A stretch of 64,000 nt of DNA, from positions 1 to 64,000 of the forward strand of contig NZ_JAGINM010000017.1 in assembly GCF_017876095.1 (NCBI RefSeq). The letters are read 5' to 3'. The DNA comes from Azospirillum agricola (GTDB taxonomy: Bacteria > Pseudomonadota > Alphaproteobacteria > Azospirillales > Azospirillaceae). Shown here one piece after another: positions 16,288 to 24,265 of this stretch (its first letter is position 1; every line of letters starts with the position of its first letter). The notes under the pieces were generated by a model. It saw nothing but the letters and a program-made list of their open reading frames with translations, did not search any database and was not told the DNA's origin. The translations under genes were made by a program, and so were the position numbers.

Positions 16288-16324
16288 AAAAGGCCGGTCG
16301 AACCGCAAGGTTGGCCGGCCTTTT
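16288..16324 (+). terminator. Rho-independent terminator after tRNA-Met
   Basis: AAAAGGCCGG and CCGGCCTTTT pair perfectly, with an inner AACC/GGTT stem, and end in a T-run. It begins 5 nt after the tRNA CCA. Confidence 0.8.
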
Positions 16325-16392
16325 CCATTTCCAAACGGCAGGCTCCAAACGGCCCGCGCCAAGGCGGGCACGCCCAGATCAGAGCCGGACGG

Positions 16393-17019
16393 TCAGGAAC
16401 CGAGATTCGCCAGCGTCCGGCGGATTGCTTCGCGGAAGGCGTCGAGGGACGCGATGTCGAGCAGAAACAGCGCGTGCCCCTGCGCGTCGCCGGCGGCCAG
16501 CGCCATGTCGATGCGCACGGCCAGGACGGGATCCTCGGCCGCCCCGATCACCGCCTCCGGATCGCCGGTCCCATAGCCGGGAACCGCCCCGGCGATTTCG
16601 CCGCCGATCAGGTTGGACAGGCTGGCCAGACAGCCGTTCAGGATGATGTTGCCGATTTCCGTCAGCGCGTCCTGTTCCATCTCCCCCGGCCCCTCGGCGG
16701 CGGGATCGACCGGGACCAGACGGCCGACCAGGGCGAGCGTCCCCTGTTCGGGAAACAGCAGCATCGCCTCGCCGGTGAAAGGGCCGGCGAAGGCGCCGCG
16801 CACCGCGCAGACCGGCGGGACAATGGCAGGGGCGAGGTCGCGGGCGACGGCCAAGCGGGTCGACACCGCGAAGGACGGCACCGACAGACGGACCTCCTCC
16901 CCCAGCATGGAACTCAAGGCGGCGGCGGGTTCCCCCATGCCGATGTTGAACAGCTCGGCGATGGCGTCGGCCTCGTCGCCTTGCGAAAGCAGCGGTTCGT
17001 CGCCGGCCATCCGCGTCAC
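16393..17019 (-). CDS. CheC-family phosphatase
   Basis: This 208-residue protein is predicted to dephosphorylate a CheY-type receiver. The two CheC active-site repeats are present: ELFNIGMGEPAAALS with Glu22/Asn25 and TEIGNIILNGCLASLSN with Glu121/Asn124. It starts at GTG 17019, overlapping the stop of the receiver gene by 4 nt, so the two are coupled and the receiver is the likely substrate. An internal ATG at 17010 is an alternative start. Confidence 0.85.
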   Translation of the reverse strand: MTRMAGDEPLLSQGDEADAIAELFNIGMGEPAAALSSMLGEEVRLSVPSFAVSTRLAVARDLAPAIVPPVCAVRGAFAGPFTGEAMLLFPEQGTLALVGRLVPVDPAAEGPGEMEQDALTEIGNIILNGCLASLSNLIGGEIAGAVPGYGTGDPEAVIGAAEDPVLAVRIDMALAAGDAQGHALFLLDIASLDAFREAIRRTLANLGS

Positions 17020-17375
17020 TGCCCGGCGGCGGCGAGGAAGTCCCGGATCTTGTCCGAGGTGATCGGCTTGGCGATGAAGCGGATGTCGATCGCCGCCGCC
17101 TTGCTCTTCAACGAATCCTGGACGTTGGCGGTCAGCAAGCCGATCGGCAGGCTGTCGAAGCGCGCCTTCAGCTGCTCGGCCAGCGCGATCCCGTCCATGC
17201 CCGGCATGTTGTAGTCCACGATGGCGGCCACCGGCGTGGCGTCGGCGACGACCCCCAGCGCCTCCTCGCCGCTGGCGGCGGACAGGATGGTCCAGTCCGG
17301 CCGCAACGACGTGATGACGCTGGCGACCATGTTGCGCGCCAGCCGACTGTCGTCGACGATGAGGATCGTGGTCAT
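17016..17375 (-). CDS. Single-domain CheY-like response regulator
   Basis: This 119-residue receiver has Asp8/Asp9, phospho-acceptor Asp54 (VDYNMPGMDG), a Thr in LLTANV and Lys in FIAKPI. It has no output domain, so it acts by protein contact or as a phosphate sink. Coupling to the CheC-like gene suggests a self-resetting pair. ATG 17375 gives the standard receiver length; the ribosome site is weak. Confidence 0.92.
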   Translation of the reverse strand: MTTILIVDDSRLARNMVASVITSLRPDWTILSAASGEEALGVVADATPVAAIVDYNMPGMDGIALAEQLKARFDSLPIGLLTANVQDSLKSKAAAIDIRFIAKPITSDKIRDFLAAAGQ

Positions 17376-17497
17376 GCCGGGGATTCCGCTCTTAATGATT
17401 CGTTGACGCCGTGCATCGTTCATACCGCAAAGCGCGAGGCCCCACAAGAAAGCCTCCCGGAAGACGGTTCCTTGGAAGAAAGACCGGATTTGACGAA

Positions 17498-17986
17498 ATG
17501 AACATCGGGGAAAACCATGATACCCGGAACGAAGGGGCCGGGCTTCATTCGGTCAAGCCTGTCCGCGCCGTGCTGGATACCAACATACTGGTGGCCTTCG
17601 CCCTTCTGGACGAAACACAGGCTCCCCGCCGCCACGACGCCCTGCGCCGCTGCGTGGAGCGGGTGCGCGCCGACCGCGGCCTGCTCGGCAGCACGGCAAC
17701 CCTGGCCGAGCTGCGCGCCGTGCTGATGCGCCCCGGTTTCGAACGCTACAGCCCGGCGGCGGCACGCCAGCGCTTCGTCGACGCCATCACCGCGGAGACC
17801 ACCCTGGTCGCCCCCGCCCCCATCGGCCGGCTGTGCCGCGATCCCGAGGACGACATGTTCCTCGCCGCCGCCCTGGCCGGCGACGCCGACTGGCTGGTCA
17901 CGGTGGACCGCCAGCTTCTGTCGGTGCGGTCGATCGGCCGGACCCCGATCCGCCGCCCGGAGCGCTTCCTGGAAGCCGTGGCCTGA
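17498..17986 (+). CDS. PIN-domain protein, putative toxin without adjacent antitoxin
   Basis: This 162-residue protein belongs to the COG1569-type PIN family. The acidic metal-binding residues of an RNase are visible: Asp27 in AVLDTNILVAF, Glu71 in TLAELRAVL, Asp119 in PEDDMF and Asp137 in VTVDRQL. Such proteins are often VapC-like toxins. The 120 nt upstream holds no antitoxin-sized frame and the next gene is not a VapB type, so it appears solitary. The first 20 residues precede the fold, so the true start may be further in. Confidence 0.8.
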   Translation: MNIGENHDTRNEGAGLHSVKPVRAVLDTNILVAFALLDETQAPRRHDALRRCVERVRADRGLLGSTATLAELRAVLMRPGFERYSPAAARQRFVDAITAETTLVAPAPIGRLCRDPEDDMFLAAALAGDADWLVTVDRQLLSVRSIGRTPIRRPERFLEAVA

Positions 17987-18091
17987 GCGGACACGGATCC
18001 GAAGCACCGCGCCGCAACCACAGATTCCCCTCGACAATCAGACCCCTTCATAGAATAAAAAGGGAACACTTCGCAAACCGCGGGTGAACGG

Positions 18092-18529
18092 ATGAGCGCC
18101 CAGCATCTTCTCTTCGACGATCTGCCCGAGACGGAGCGCGTGCGCAAGCCAGCCCGCCGGTCCCGCGCGACCAGCATCGCCGCCCCCGTCGCCGTCGACA
18201 TGGTGAGGGAGGCGGTGCCCATGCCCGCGTCCGCCGCCCTCGCCGCGTCCTGTGCCGCGACGCTGCCGCTCGGCCCACCCGCTCCACCGGCCCCGCCGCC
18301 GCCCTTCGACCCGGGCGCGCTGTCGAATCCCGAACTGCGCGCTGTCGTCCAGGCCATTCCCGATGCCCGGTTGAGCTATCTGCTGATCGAGGCGGCGCGC
18401 GAGTTGAAGCGGCGCGCCCTGCCCGACCGCGCGGACGACGACGAGTCCGGCGAGACGGCGGAACCCAACCCTATGCTTCTGCGCGCCGCCCGGCAGGTGG
18501 TGGGCGAACTGGCGGGCGACGACGCCTGA
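18092..18529 (+). CDS. Hypothetical protein, proline/alanine-rich
   Basis: I do not recognise a family. The 145 residues begin with MSAQHLLFDDLP, contain a low-complexity Ala/Pro linker (about 45-75), and end with a predicted helical part (LSNPELRAVVQAIPDARLSY and ARELKRRAL) that could be a small domain. No signal peptide or membrane segment is visible. GC skew and codon use fit the surrounding genes, so it is probably expressed. Confidence 0.65.
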   Translation: MSAQHLLFDDLPETERVRKPARRSRATSIAAPVAVDMVREAVPMPASAALAASCAATLPLGPPAPPAPPPPFDPGALSNPELRAVVQAIPDARLSYLLIEAARELKRRALPDRADDDESGETAEPNPMLLRAARQVVGELAGDDA

Positions 18530-18726
18530 TCCCGTCCGTCACCGGCCGGCGGTCGCAGGAAGATTACGGGTGATCCCGGATTCCAGGGAAAGTTTACGGG
18601 ACAAGCAGTGCAGACCTGTGCCATCATCATGGCTCGGCCGTCGTTTTCTTTCGCATCGCACAATAGAGCGGCGCATCGGCAGCGAATGGCAGGAACTGAA
18701 CCGCGCACCGCCTCCCGGAGGGAGCT

Positions 18727-19302
18727 TTGGACTGGATCACCTGGTTGCAGGAATGGGGCAATGCCTTCTACCCACTGGCATTCTTCTGGGCTTTTTTCGA
18801 AGGTGAAACATTTGTCATCTTCGGCGGGATGGGTGCCCAGCTCGGTGTCTTCAATCTATACTGGCTGGTCGCCTCCGTGTGGATCGGCAGCTTCCTCGGC
18901 GACCAGCTCTGGTTCTGGATGGGGCGCCGCTGGGGCGCCAAGGCGCTGGCCCGCTTTCCGGCGGCCGAGGTTCACAGCGCCCGTGTGCTGCGCTGGCTCG
19001 AGATGTACGGGGTCGGCTTCATCCTGGTGTTCCGTTTCCTCTACGGCATCCGCAACATCGCGTCGGTCGCCGTCGGCACGTCCCGCATGCCATGGCGCCG
19101 CTTCATGGTGTGGAATTTCGTCGCCGCCGGCATCTGGGCCTGGAGCTTCGCCGGCGCCGGCTACCTGTTCGGCGAGGCCGCGGCGTCGATCGGCGAGAGC
19201 GGCACGAAGATCCTGCTGCTGATCGCCGCCGCCATCGCCGTGCTGTGGATCGCCTTCAAGAGCATCCGCTGGGTCCGCCGCCGGGCCACGTCGCAGGTGT
19301 GA
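18727..19302 (+). CDS. DedA-family membrane protein
   Basis: This is a 191-residue polytopic protein, probably a lipid-flipping or membrane-homeostasis transporter. Typical DedA features are FFEGETFVIFGG near the start (the conserved acidic residue in a re-entrant loop), GDQLWFWMGRRWG and FRFLYGIRN. Four or more hydrophobic segments are visible. It starts at TTG 18727, supported by GGAGGGAGC directly upstream. A second DedA gene lies at 50246-50902. Confidence 0.85.
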   Translation: MDWITWLQEWGNAFYPLAFFWAFFEGETFVIFGGMGAQLGVFNLYWLVASVWIGSFLGDQLWFWMGRRWGAKALARFPAAEVHSARVLRWLEMYGVGFILVFRFLYGIRNIASVAVGTSRMPWRRFMVWNFVAAGIWAWSFAGAGYLFGEAAASIGESGTKILLLIAAAIAVLWIAFKSIRWVRRRATSQV

Positions 19303-19353
19303 CCGCCGCGGCGGCGTGACCCGAACCGATCGCCGGACAACCCGCCGGACGGC

Positions 19354-20511
19354 TCAAGCCCGGCGGGCGATCCACACCGCCGTCAGGTCGTCACGCAGCG
19401 GCTGGCGGGTGCGGGCATAGAAACGATCCAGCATCGGCCGCAGCGGGTGCAGCCGGTTGACCGCCAGGGCGTCGCGCACGAAGGCGGGAACCGCCTCCTG
19501 GCCAAGCGGACCGTGCTCCTCCCCGCCGCATTCGATCAGCGCGTCGCTGTAGAGGAACAGGAAACCGCCGCGCGGCAGGCGGTGGCTCTGGTCGGCGTAG
19601 CGGGCCCGTCGCGATGCGCCCAGCACCAGCCCCGCCGAATCGAGCAGCCGCAAGTCGGCGCCCACCCCCAGCACCGGGTTCGGCGCCCCGGCGCCCGCGA
19701 AGGTCAGCGTGTCGGTCGCCAGATCGAGGATCCCGAAGAAGGCGGTGGCGAACTGCCCGGTCGGCAGCACGTCCTTCAGGGCGCCGTTGAGCCGCGACAG
19801 CCATTGCGACGGCGCCGCGTCCTCCATTGGAAAACGGTCGATCAGCGTGTGCAGGCGGAAGGTGTTGATCGCCGCCGTGATGCCGTGCCCGGCGAAGTCG
19901 ATCAGCAGGAAGCCGACGCGCCGGTCGTCGAGCGGATAGACCCCCCAGAAATCGCCGCCAAGCTCCGACGACGTCTCGAAATGCGCGTCGAGGATCAGGC
20001 CGTAGCGCTCGGCGACCGCCGCGATCCGGCGGCTTTCCGGCAGCAGCGAATGCTGCATCGCGCGGGCGTGCGACAGTTCCCGCTGCACACGCTCGCGGTA
20101 GGCGGCGAGGTCGTTGAACAGCTTGCGCTTCTCGAGCTGGTGGCGGACCCGCGCCACGCATTCGCCGGGCCGGATCGGCTTGGAGATGAAGTCGCTGCCC
20201 CCGGCGTCGAAGCAGCGGACCTGCTCCTCGTCGCTGTCCAGCGCGGTCTGGAACAGCACCGGCAGTTCCTCGTGCGTCGCGTTGCGCCGCAGGGCCCGGC
20301 ACATCTCCAGCCCGTTCATCACCGGCATGTCAACGTCGAGCAGAACGAGGTCGGGGCGGAAGCGGTCGACCGCCCGCAGCCCCTCCTCCCCATCCCCGGC
20401 GAAGGCGATCTCGCTGATGCCGGCGCGGCGGATGACCAGAGCCAGCGATTTCCGGTTGAACTCGTTGTCGTCGACGATGAGGACCCGACTGTCGGACAGC
20501 GACATCGCCAT
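19354..20511 (-). CDS. Response regulator with PP2C/SpoIIE phosphatase output (RsbU-like)
   Basis: This is a 385-residue protein. The receiver (about 8-125) has Asp59 in LVLLDVDMP. A coiled linker precedes a PP2C phosphatase (about 175-385) with LGGDFWGVY, LLIDFAGHGITAA and LFLYSDALIE, the aspartates binding Mn/Mg. It is predicted to dephosphorylate the STAS protein encoded two genes upstream when its receiver is activated. The gene starts 14 nt after the HATPase stop. Confidence 0.9.
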   Translation of the reverse strand: MAMSLSDSRVLIVDDNEFNRKSLALVIRRAGISEIAFAGDGEEGLRAVDRFRPDLVLLDVDMPVMNGLEMCRALRRNATHEELPVLFQTALDSDEEQVRCFDAGGSDFISKPIRPGECVARVRHQLEKRKLFNDLAAYRERVQRELSHARAMQHSLLPESRRIAAVAERYGLILDAHFETSSELGGDFWGVYPLDDRRVGFLLIDFAGHGITAAINTFRLHTLIDRFPMEDAAPSQWLSRLNGALKDVLPTGQFATAFFGILDLATDTLTFAGAGAPNPVLGVGADLRLLDSAGLVLGASRRARYADQSHRLPRGGFLFLYSDALIECGGEEHGPLGQEAVPAFVRDALAVNRLHPLRPMLDRFYARTRQPLRDDLTAVWIARRA

Positions 20512-20525
20512 GGCGTGGAAGCCCG

Positions 20526-21296
20526 TCAGAGGTCGAAATGCAGGACGGTGCAGCGGCCGCCGTCGGTCACCGCGACACGGCTGGCGAGCGCCCGCATGAA
20601 GACGAAGCCACGCCCCGAGCGCGCCTTGCCGCCCACCGCGGCCGGAGCCGCGCCGCTGTCGAAGCCGCCGCCCTGGTCGACCACCGCGATGGCGACGGTC
20701 GCGGCGTTCCAGCGGCAGAAGATGTCGATGCGGCGCCGCTTGATCGCCGGATCCTCCAGACGGTCGCGCAGCATCTGCCCGAACAGCCGGTAGCCGTCCG
20801 GCTGGTTCTTGGTCGCGCTCGACAGGCCGAGGTTGCCGTGGACGATGGCGTTGGCGATGGCCTCGTGCAGGCACAGCTCGACGTTGGAGCGCTGGTCGGC
20901 CCGCAGGCCGCCGCGCCGCGCCAGCTCGTCGCAGACCAGCACCGCGCATTGCAGGCCGTAGGCGGTGCCGGTGGTCAGCGACAGGTAGAAGCCCGGCTCG
21001 ACCGCCGGGGCGCCGGTCCAGTCCTCGCGCAGGGCGGCGGGCTCGTCGCCGCCCTCCCCCAGCTCGACCGTCAGGAAGGGGTTGCGGTCGAACGCCTCGC
21101 GCAGCCGGTCGCGGTCGGCCTGCTCCAGCAGCAGGGCGTCGGCCCAGGACGGCAGGGCCGCCGGGTCGGCCGGCTCGAAGCCGGACAGCTCGAAGCCGGG
21201 CATGGCGAAGCGGGCGGCGATCCGCGCCCGCGTCTCGTCGGGAACGCGGGTCCACATCACGCAGAAGGGGCGCAGATGCGGGGAGGCCGGCTCCAC
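20526..21296 (-). CDS. RsbW-like ATP-binding anti-sigma/switch kinase
   Basis: This 256-residue protein has a GHKL ATPase domain in its C-terminal half: N-box ELCLHEAIANAIVHGN (140-155), G1 DQGGGFD (207-213) and GRGFVFMRAL. The first 110 residues show no recognised domain. It is expected to phosphorylate the STAS protein and hold a target. The start is GTG 21296, 10 nt after the STAS stop. No sigma gene is adjacent, so the target could be another regulator. Confidence 0.82.
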   Translation of the reverse strand: MEPASPHLRPFCVMWTRVPDETRARIAARFAMPGFELSGFEPADPAALPSWADALLLEQADRDRLREAFDRNPFLTVELGEGGDEPAALREDWTGAPAVEPGFYLSLTTGTAYGLQCAVLVCDELARRGGLRADQRSNVELCLHEAIANAIVHGNLGLSSATKNQPDGYRLFGQMLRDRLEDPAIKRRRIDIFCRWNAATVAIAVVDQGGGFDSGAAPAAVGGKARSGRGFVFMRALASRVAVTDGGRCTVLHFDL

Positions 21297-21306
21297 GGCG
21301 CGCCGC

Positions 21307-21612
21307 TTACGGTTCGATGGTGATGATCTCGCCGATCCGGGCGAGATCGATCGACCGCTTCACGTCGCCCTGGGGGCCGCGCACGGTCAGCTTGATGTTG
21401 CGCTGCTCGGCCTCCTCCTGGAGGATCAGCAGCATGCCGAGCCCGGCGGAATCGAGGAACTCCAGCCCCGACAGGTCGATGGTGAAGCGGCGCGCCCGCT
21501 GGCCGTCCAGCAGCCCGACGATGTCGGACAGCCGGTCGTGATCGGTGAACTCCAGCCGACCGTTCAGCCGCACCTCGACCTCGTCCGACGTGCTGCGCGT
21601 TTGGAACTGCAT
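21307..21612 (-). CDS. STAS-domain anti-sigma antagonist
   Basis: This 101-residue STAS protein of the SpoIIAA/RsbV type has phosphorylatable Ser55 in LEFLDSAGLGMLL. It is first in a three-gene minus-strand operon with the HATPase and the receiver-PP2C, which together form a partner-switching module: unphosphorylated STAS sequesters the kinase and phosphorylated STAS releases it. Confidence 0.92.
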   Translation of the reverse strand: MQFQTRSTSDEVEVRLNGRLEFTDHDRLSDIVGLLDGQRARRFTIDLSGLEFLDSAGLGMLLILQEEAEQRNIKLTVRGPQGDVKRSIDLARIGEIITIEP

Positions 21613-21859
21613 CGTACCCCCACATCTTCGGGACCGCTGGCGCGCCCGGCCCTACGGACGCGCGCGTATCCCACCGTCTTCGCCTATGCACAGTAGTGCA
21701 AGCGGCGCGGGCTTCTCAAGCGCCGTCGCCGCCGACCGGCGGGTTTCCCCCGGCGGGATGGACGATGCCGGCCGGAACGGGGTAGAACTTCCCCCCGGAG
21801 GCACCCGCTCTCCGTGCCGGCGACGGCATTCTCCAAGCCAGCGTCCGGACCGGCAGGGC

Positions 21860-24265
21860 ATGAGCAGCCAAGGCATCGACAGTGTGGCGCGCGCGTGGCG
21901 CCGGGTGCCGACGGTGTCGGCCAAGTTTCTGATGATCCTGGTCCCCAGCCTGGTCCTCGCGGTCTCGGGCTTCTCCGCGATCTTCTTCCACAACCGCTAC
22001 CAGGATCTGCGCGACGCGCTGCGCGACAAGGTCGCCACCATCGCCGACGTCAACGCGGCGGCGCTGTCGCACAATCTCTGGTCCTACGACGTCACCGCCA
22101 TCCACAACGTCATGCAGTCCATCGCCGCCAACCGCGAGCTGGTCTGCGTCGAGGTCGGCGACAACCAGCCCGACGGCCTGTTCGCCTCGTCCGGCCCCGC
22201 CTGCTCCTCCGCCGGGCGGGCCGGCGGGGTCGAGCGCCGGACCGTCATGGCGCTGGGCTCCCCGGTCGGCACGCTGGCCCTGCACTACACGCAGGCCCCC
22301 GTCCGCGAACAGTTGCGGCAGGAGATTGCGAACACCGTCTTCCTGCTGCTGCTGATGCTGGCCGGAACCGTCGCGGCGGCGCTGGCCGCCCTGCGCCTGA
22401 CCATCGGCCTGCCGCTGCGCCGGCTGGTCGATTCGATCCTCGATTTCGAGCGGGGGCACGGCCGACGCCCGGTCGATTGGGTGGCGGCGGACGAGATGGG
22501 CCGGGTGATCCTGGCCTACAACGGCATGCTGGCCCGGCTCGACGCCGAGGCGGCGGCCCTGCGCCAGAGCGAGCAGCGGCTCGCCCTGGCGATCACCGCG
22601 ACCCGCTCGTCGGTCTGGGACTACGACCTGCGCAGCACGCAATATTGGTGGTCGAAGGAGTTCCCCGCCCTGCTCGGCTACGGCCCCGACGAGCTGCCGA
22701 TGACCGCGGCGACCTGGGAATCGCTGCTGCACCCGGACGAGGCGGCCGGCATCGTCGCCGAATCCCGGCGCCGCGTGCGCGACAAGGCGATGGCCTACAC
22801 CGCCGTCTACCGGATGCGGCGGCGCGACGGCCGATGGGCCTGGATCGAGGACCGCGCCACCGCCCAGCGCGACGCGGGCGGGGCCGCCCTGCGCCTGACC
22901 GGCACCATGTCCGACGTGACCGAACGGATCCAGGCCGAGCTGGATCTGGCGCGCGAGCGCAACATCCTCCAGGTCACGCTGGACAACACCGACCAGGGGA
23001 TCATCAAGGTCGACCACGACCTGCGGGTGGTGATGTCCAACCGCCGCGCCGCCGAGCTTCTGGACGTCCCGCCGGAGGCGCTGGCCGGCGGTCCCGGCCT
23101 TCCCGGCCCCGCCTTTCCCGACATCGTCGCCCTCCAGCGCACCCGCGGCGCGTTCGACGCGATGGGCGACGATCCCGACCTCCACCTCGTCTCCGAGGAT
23201 GGCGCCGGCCTGGACGGCCTGCTGGACCAGCCCTTCACCTTCAAGCGCCGCCGCCCCGACGGCCGGATCGTCGAGGTGCGCACCAACCCGCTGCCGGAGG
23301 GCGGCTTCGTCCGCACCTTCACCGACGTGACGGTCGAGGCGCGCTCCGCCGAGGAGATCTTCCACGCCATGCAGGCGCTGGAGGCCGCCTACGCCGACCT
23401 GAAGGAAACCCAGGCCAGCCTCGTGCAGGCGGAGAAGATGGCCTCGCTGGCGCTGCTGGTGGCCGGCGTCGCGCACGAGATCAACACCCCGGTCGGCATC
23501 GCCTTCGGCTGCTCCACCCATCTGTCCGCCCGCACCCGCGCGCTGTCGGACGCCTTCGCGGGCGGAACGATGAAGAAGTCCGATCTCACGGCCTATGTGG
23601 CGACCGCCGGCGAATCCACCCGCCTGATCCAGCAGAACCTGACCCGCGCGGCCGAGCTGATCCAGAGCTTCAAGCGCGTCGCCATCGACCAGACCAGCCA
23701 GGAACGCCGCCGCTTCGAGCTGCTGACCTATCTGGAGGAGGTGGTGACCTCCCTCGGCCCCGCCCTGCGCAAGGGACCGCACCGCGTCGCCATCGCCTGC
23801 TCCCCCGGCATCGTGCTGGACAGCTTCCCCGGCGCGCTGAGCCAGGTGGTGACCAATCTGGTGATGAACGCGCTGACCCACGCCTTCCCCCCCGACCCCG
23901 ACGGCCATGCGACGGCCGGCCACATGGTGATCGACGCCGAGGAGTCGCCGGAGGGCGAGGTGGTCCTCCGCTTCGCCGACGACGGCGCCGGCATCCCGGC
24001 CGAGCACCAGTCCCGGGTTTTCGAACCCTTCTTCACCACCCGGCGCGGCACCGGCGGCAGCGGGCTCGGCCTGCACATCGTCTTCAATCTGGTGACGCAG
24101 ACGCTGGGCGGGCGGATCTCGGTTGACAGCGCGCCCGGCGACGGCACTACGTTCACGCTTCGCATTCCCAAAACGGCGGGCGCCAGCCCCGGCCCCAGCG
24201 CCGGCCCCAGCGCCGGCCAGGGCCCCGGCGGGGGAGCCAGACGCGTGGAGACCGAGGCGGCATGA
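21860..24265 (+). CDS. Membrane sensor histidine kinase with HAMP and two PAS domains
   Basis: This 801-residue protein has TM1 at about 22-44, an extracytoplasmic sensor at 45-157, TM2 at 158-180, HAMP to about 235, PAS at 240-358 and 370-495, and a kinase core with phospho-acceptor His539 (GVAHEINTPVG) and HATPase (GSGLGLHIVFNLV). The stretch VAHEINTPVG is typical of the class that keeps autophosphorylation but phosphorylates a separate receiver. The C-terminal tail is a Gly/Pro/Ser repeat. It overlaps the next gene by 4 nt (ATGA), so the two kinases are coupled. Confidence 0.92.
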   Translation: MSSQGIDSVARAWRRVPTVSAKFLMILVPSLVLAVSGFSAIFFHNRYQDLRDALRDKVATIADVNAAALSHNLWSYDVTAIHNVMQSIAANRELVCVEVGDNQPDGLFASSGPACSSAGRAGGVERRTVMALGSPVGTLALHYTQAPVREQLRQEIANTVFLLLLMLAGTVAAALAALRLTIGLPLRRLVDSILDFERGHGRRPVDWVAADEMGRVILAYNGMLARLDAEAAALRQSEQRLALAITATRSSVWDYDLRSTQYWWSKEFPALLGYGPDELPMTAATWESLLHPDEAAGIVAESRRRVRDKAMAYTAVYRMRRRDGRWAWIEDRATAQRDAGGAALRLTGTMSDVTERIQAELDLARERNILQVTLDNTDQGIIKVDHDLRVVMSNRRAAELLDVPPEALAGGPGLPGPAFPDIVALQRTRGAFDAMGDDPDLHLVSEDGAGLDGLLDQPFTFKRRRPDGRIVEVRTNPLPEGGFVRTFTDVTVEARSAEEIFHAMQALEAAYADLKETQASLVQAEKMASLALLVAGVAHEINTPVGIAFGCSTHLSARTRALSDAFAGGTMKKSDLTAYVATAGESTRLIQQNLTRAAELIQSFKRVAIDQTSQERRRFELLTYLEEVVTSLGPALRKGPHRVAIACSPGIVLDSFPGALSQVVTNLVMNALTHAFPPDPDGHATAGHMVIDAEESPEGEVVLRFADDGAGIPAEHQSRVFEPFFTTRRGTGGSGLGLHIVFNLVTQTLGGRISVDSAPGDGTTFTLRIPKTAGASPGPSAGPSAGQGPGGGARRVETEAA
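24187..24226. repeat. Tandem 12-nt repeat at the 3' end of the kinase gene
   Basis: Units of GCCCCAGCGCCG encode the SAGP repeats of the kinase tail. Two and a half copies are visible. Tract length may vary without affecting the catalytic core. Confidence 0.6.

Noticed and set aside
17392..17406. TTAA-N7-TTGA near the CheY-like gene as a third CtrA site
   Set aside because: One half deviates from TTAA and it lies just upstream of the start codon, so it is too weak to call.
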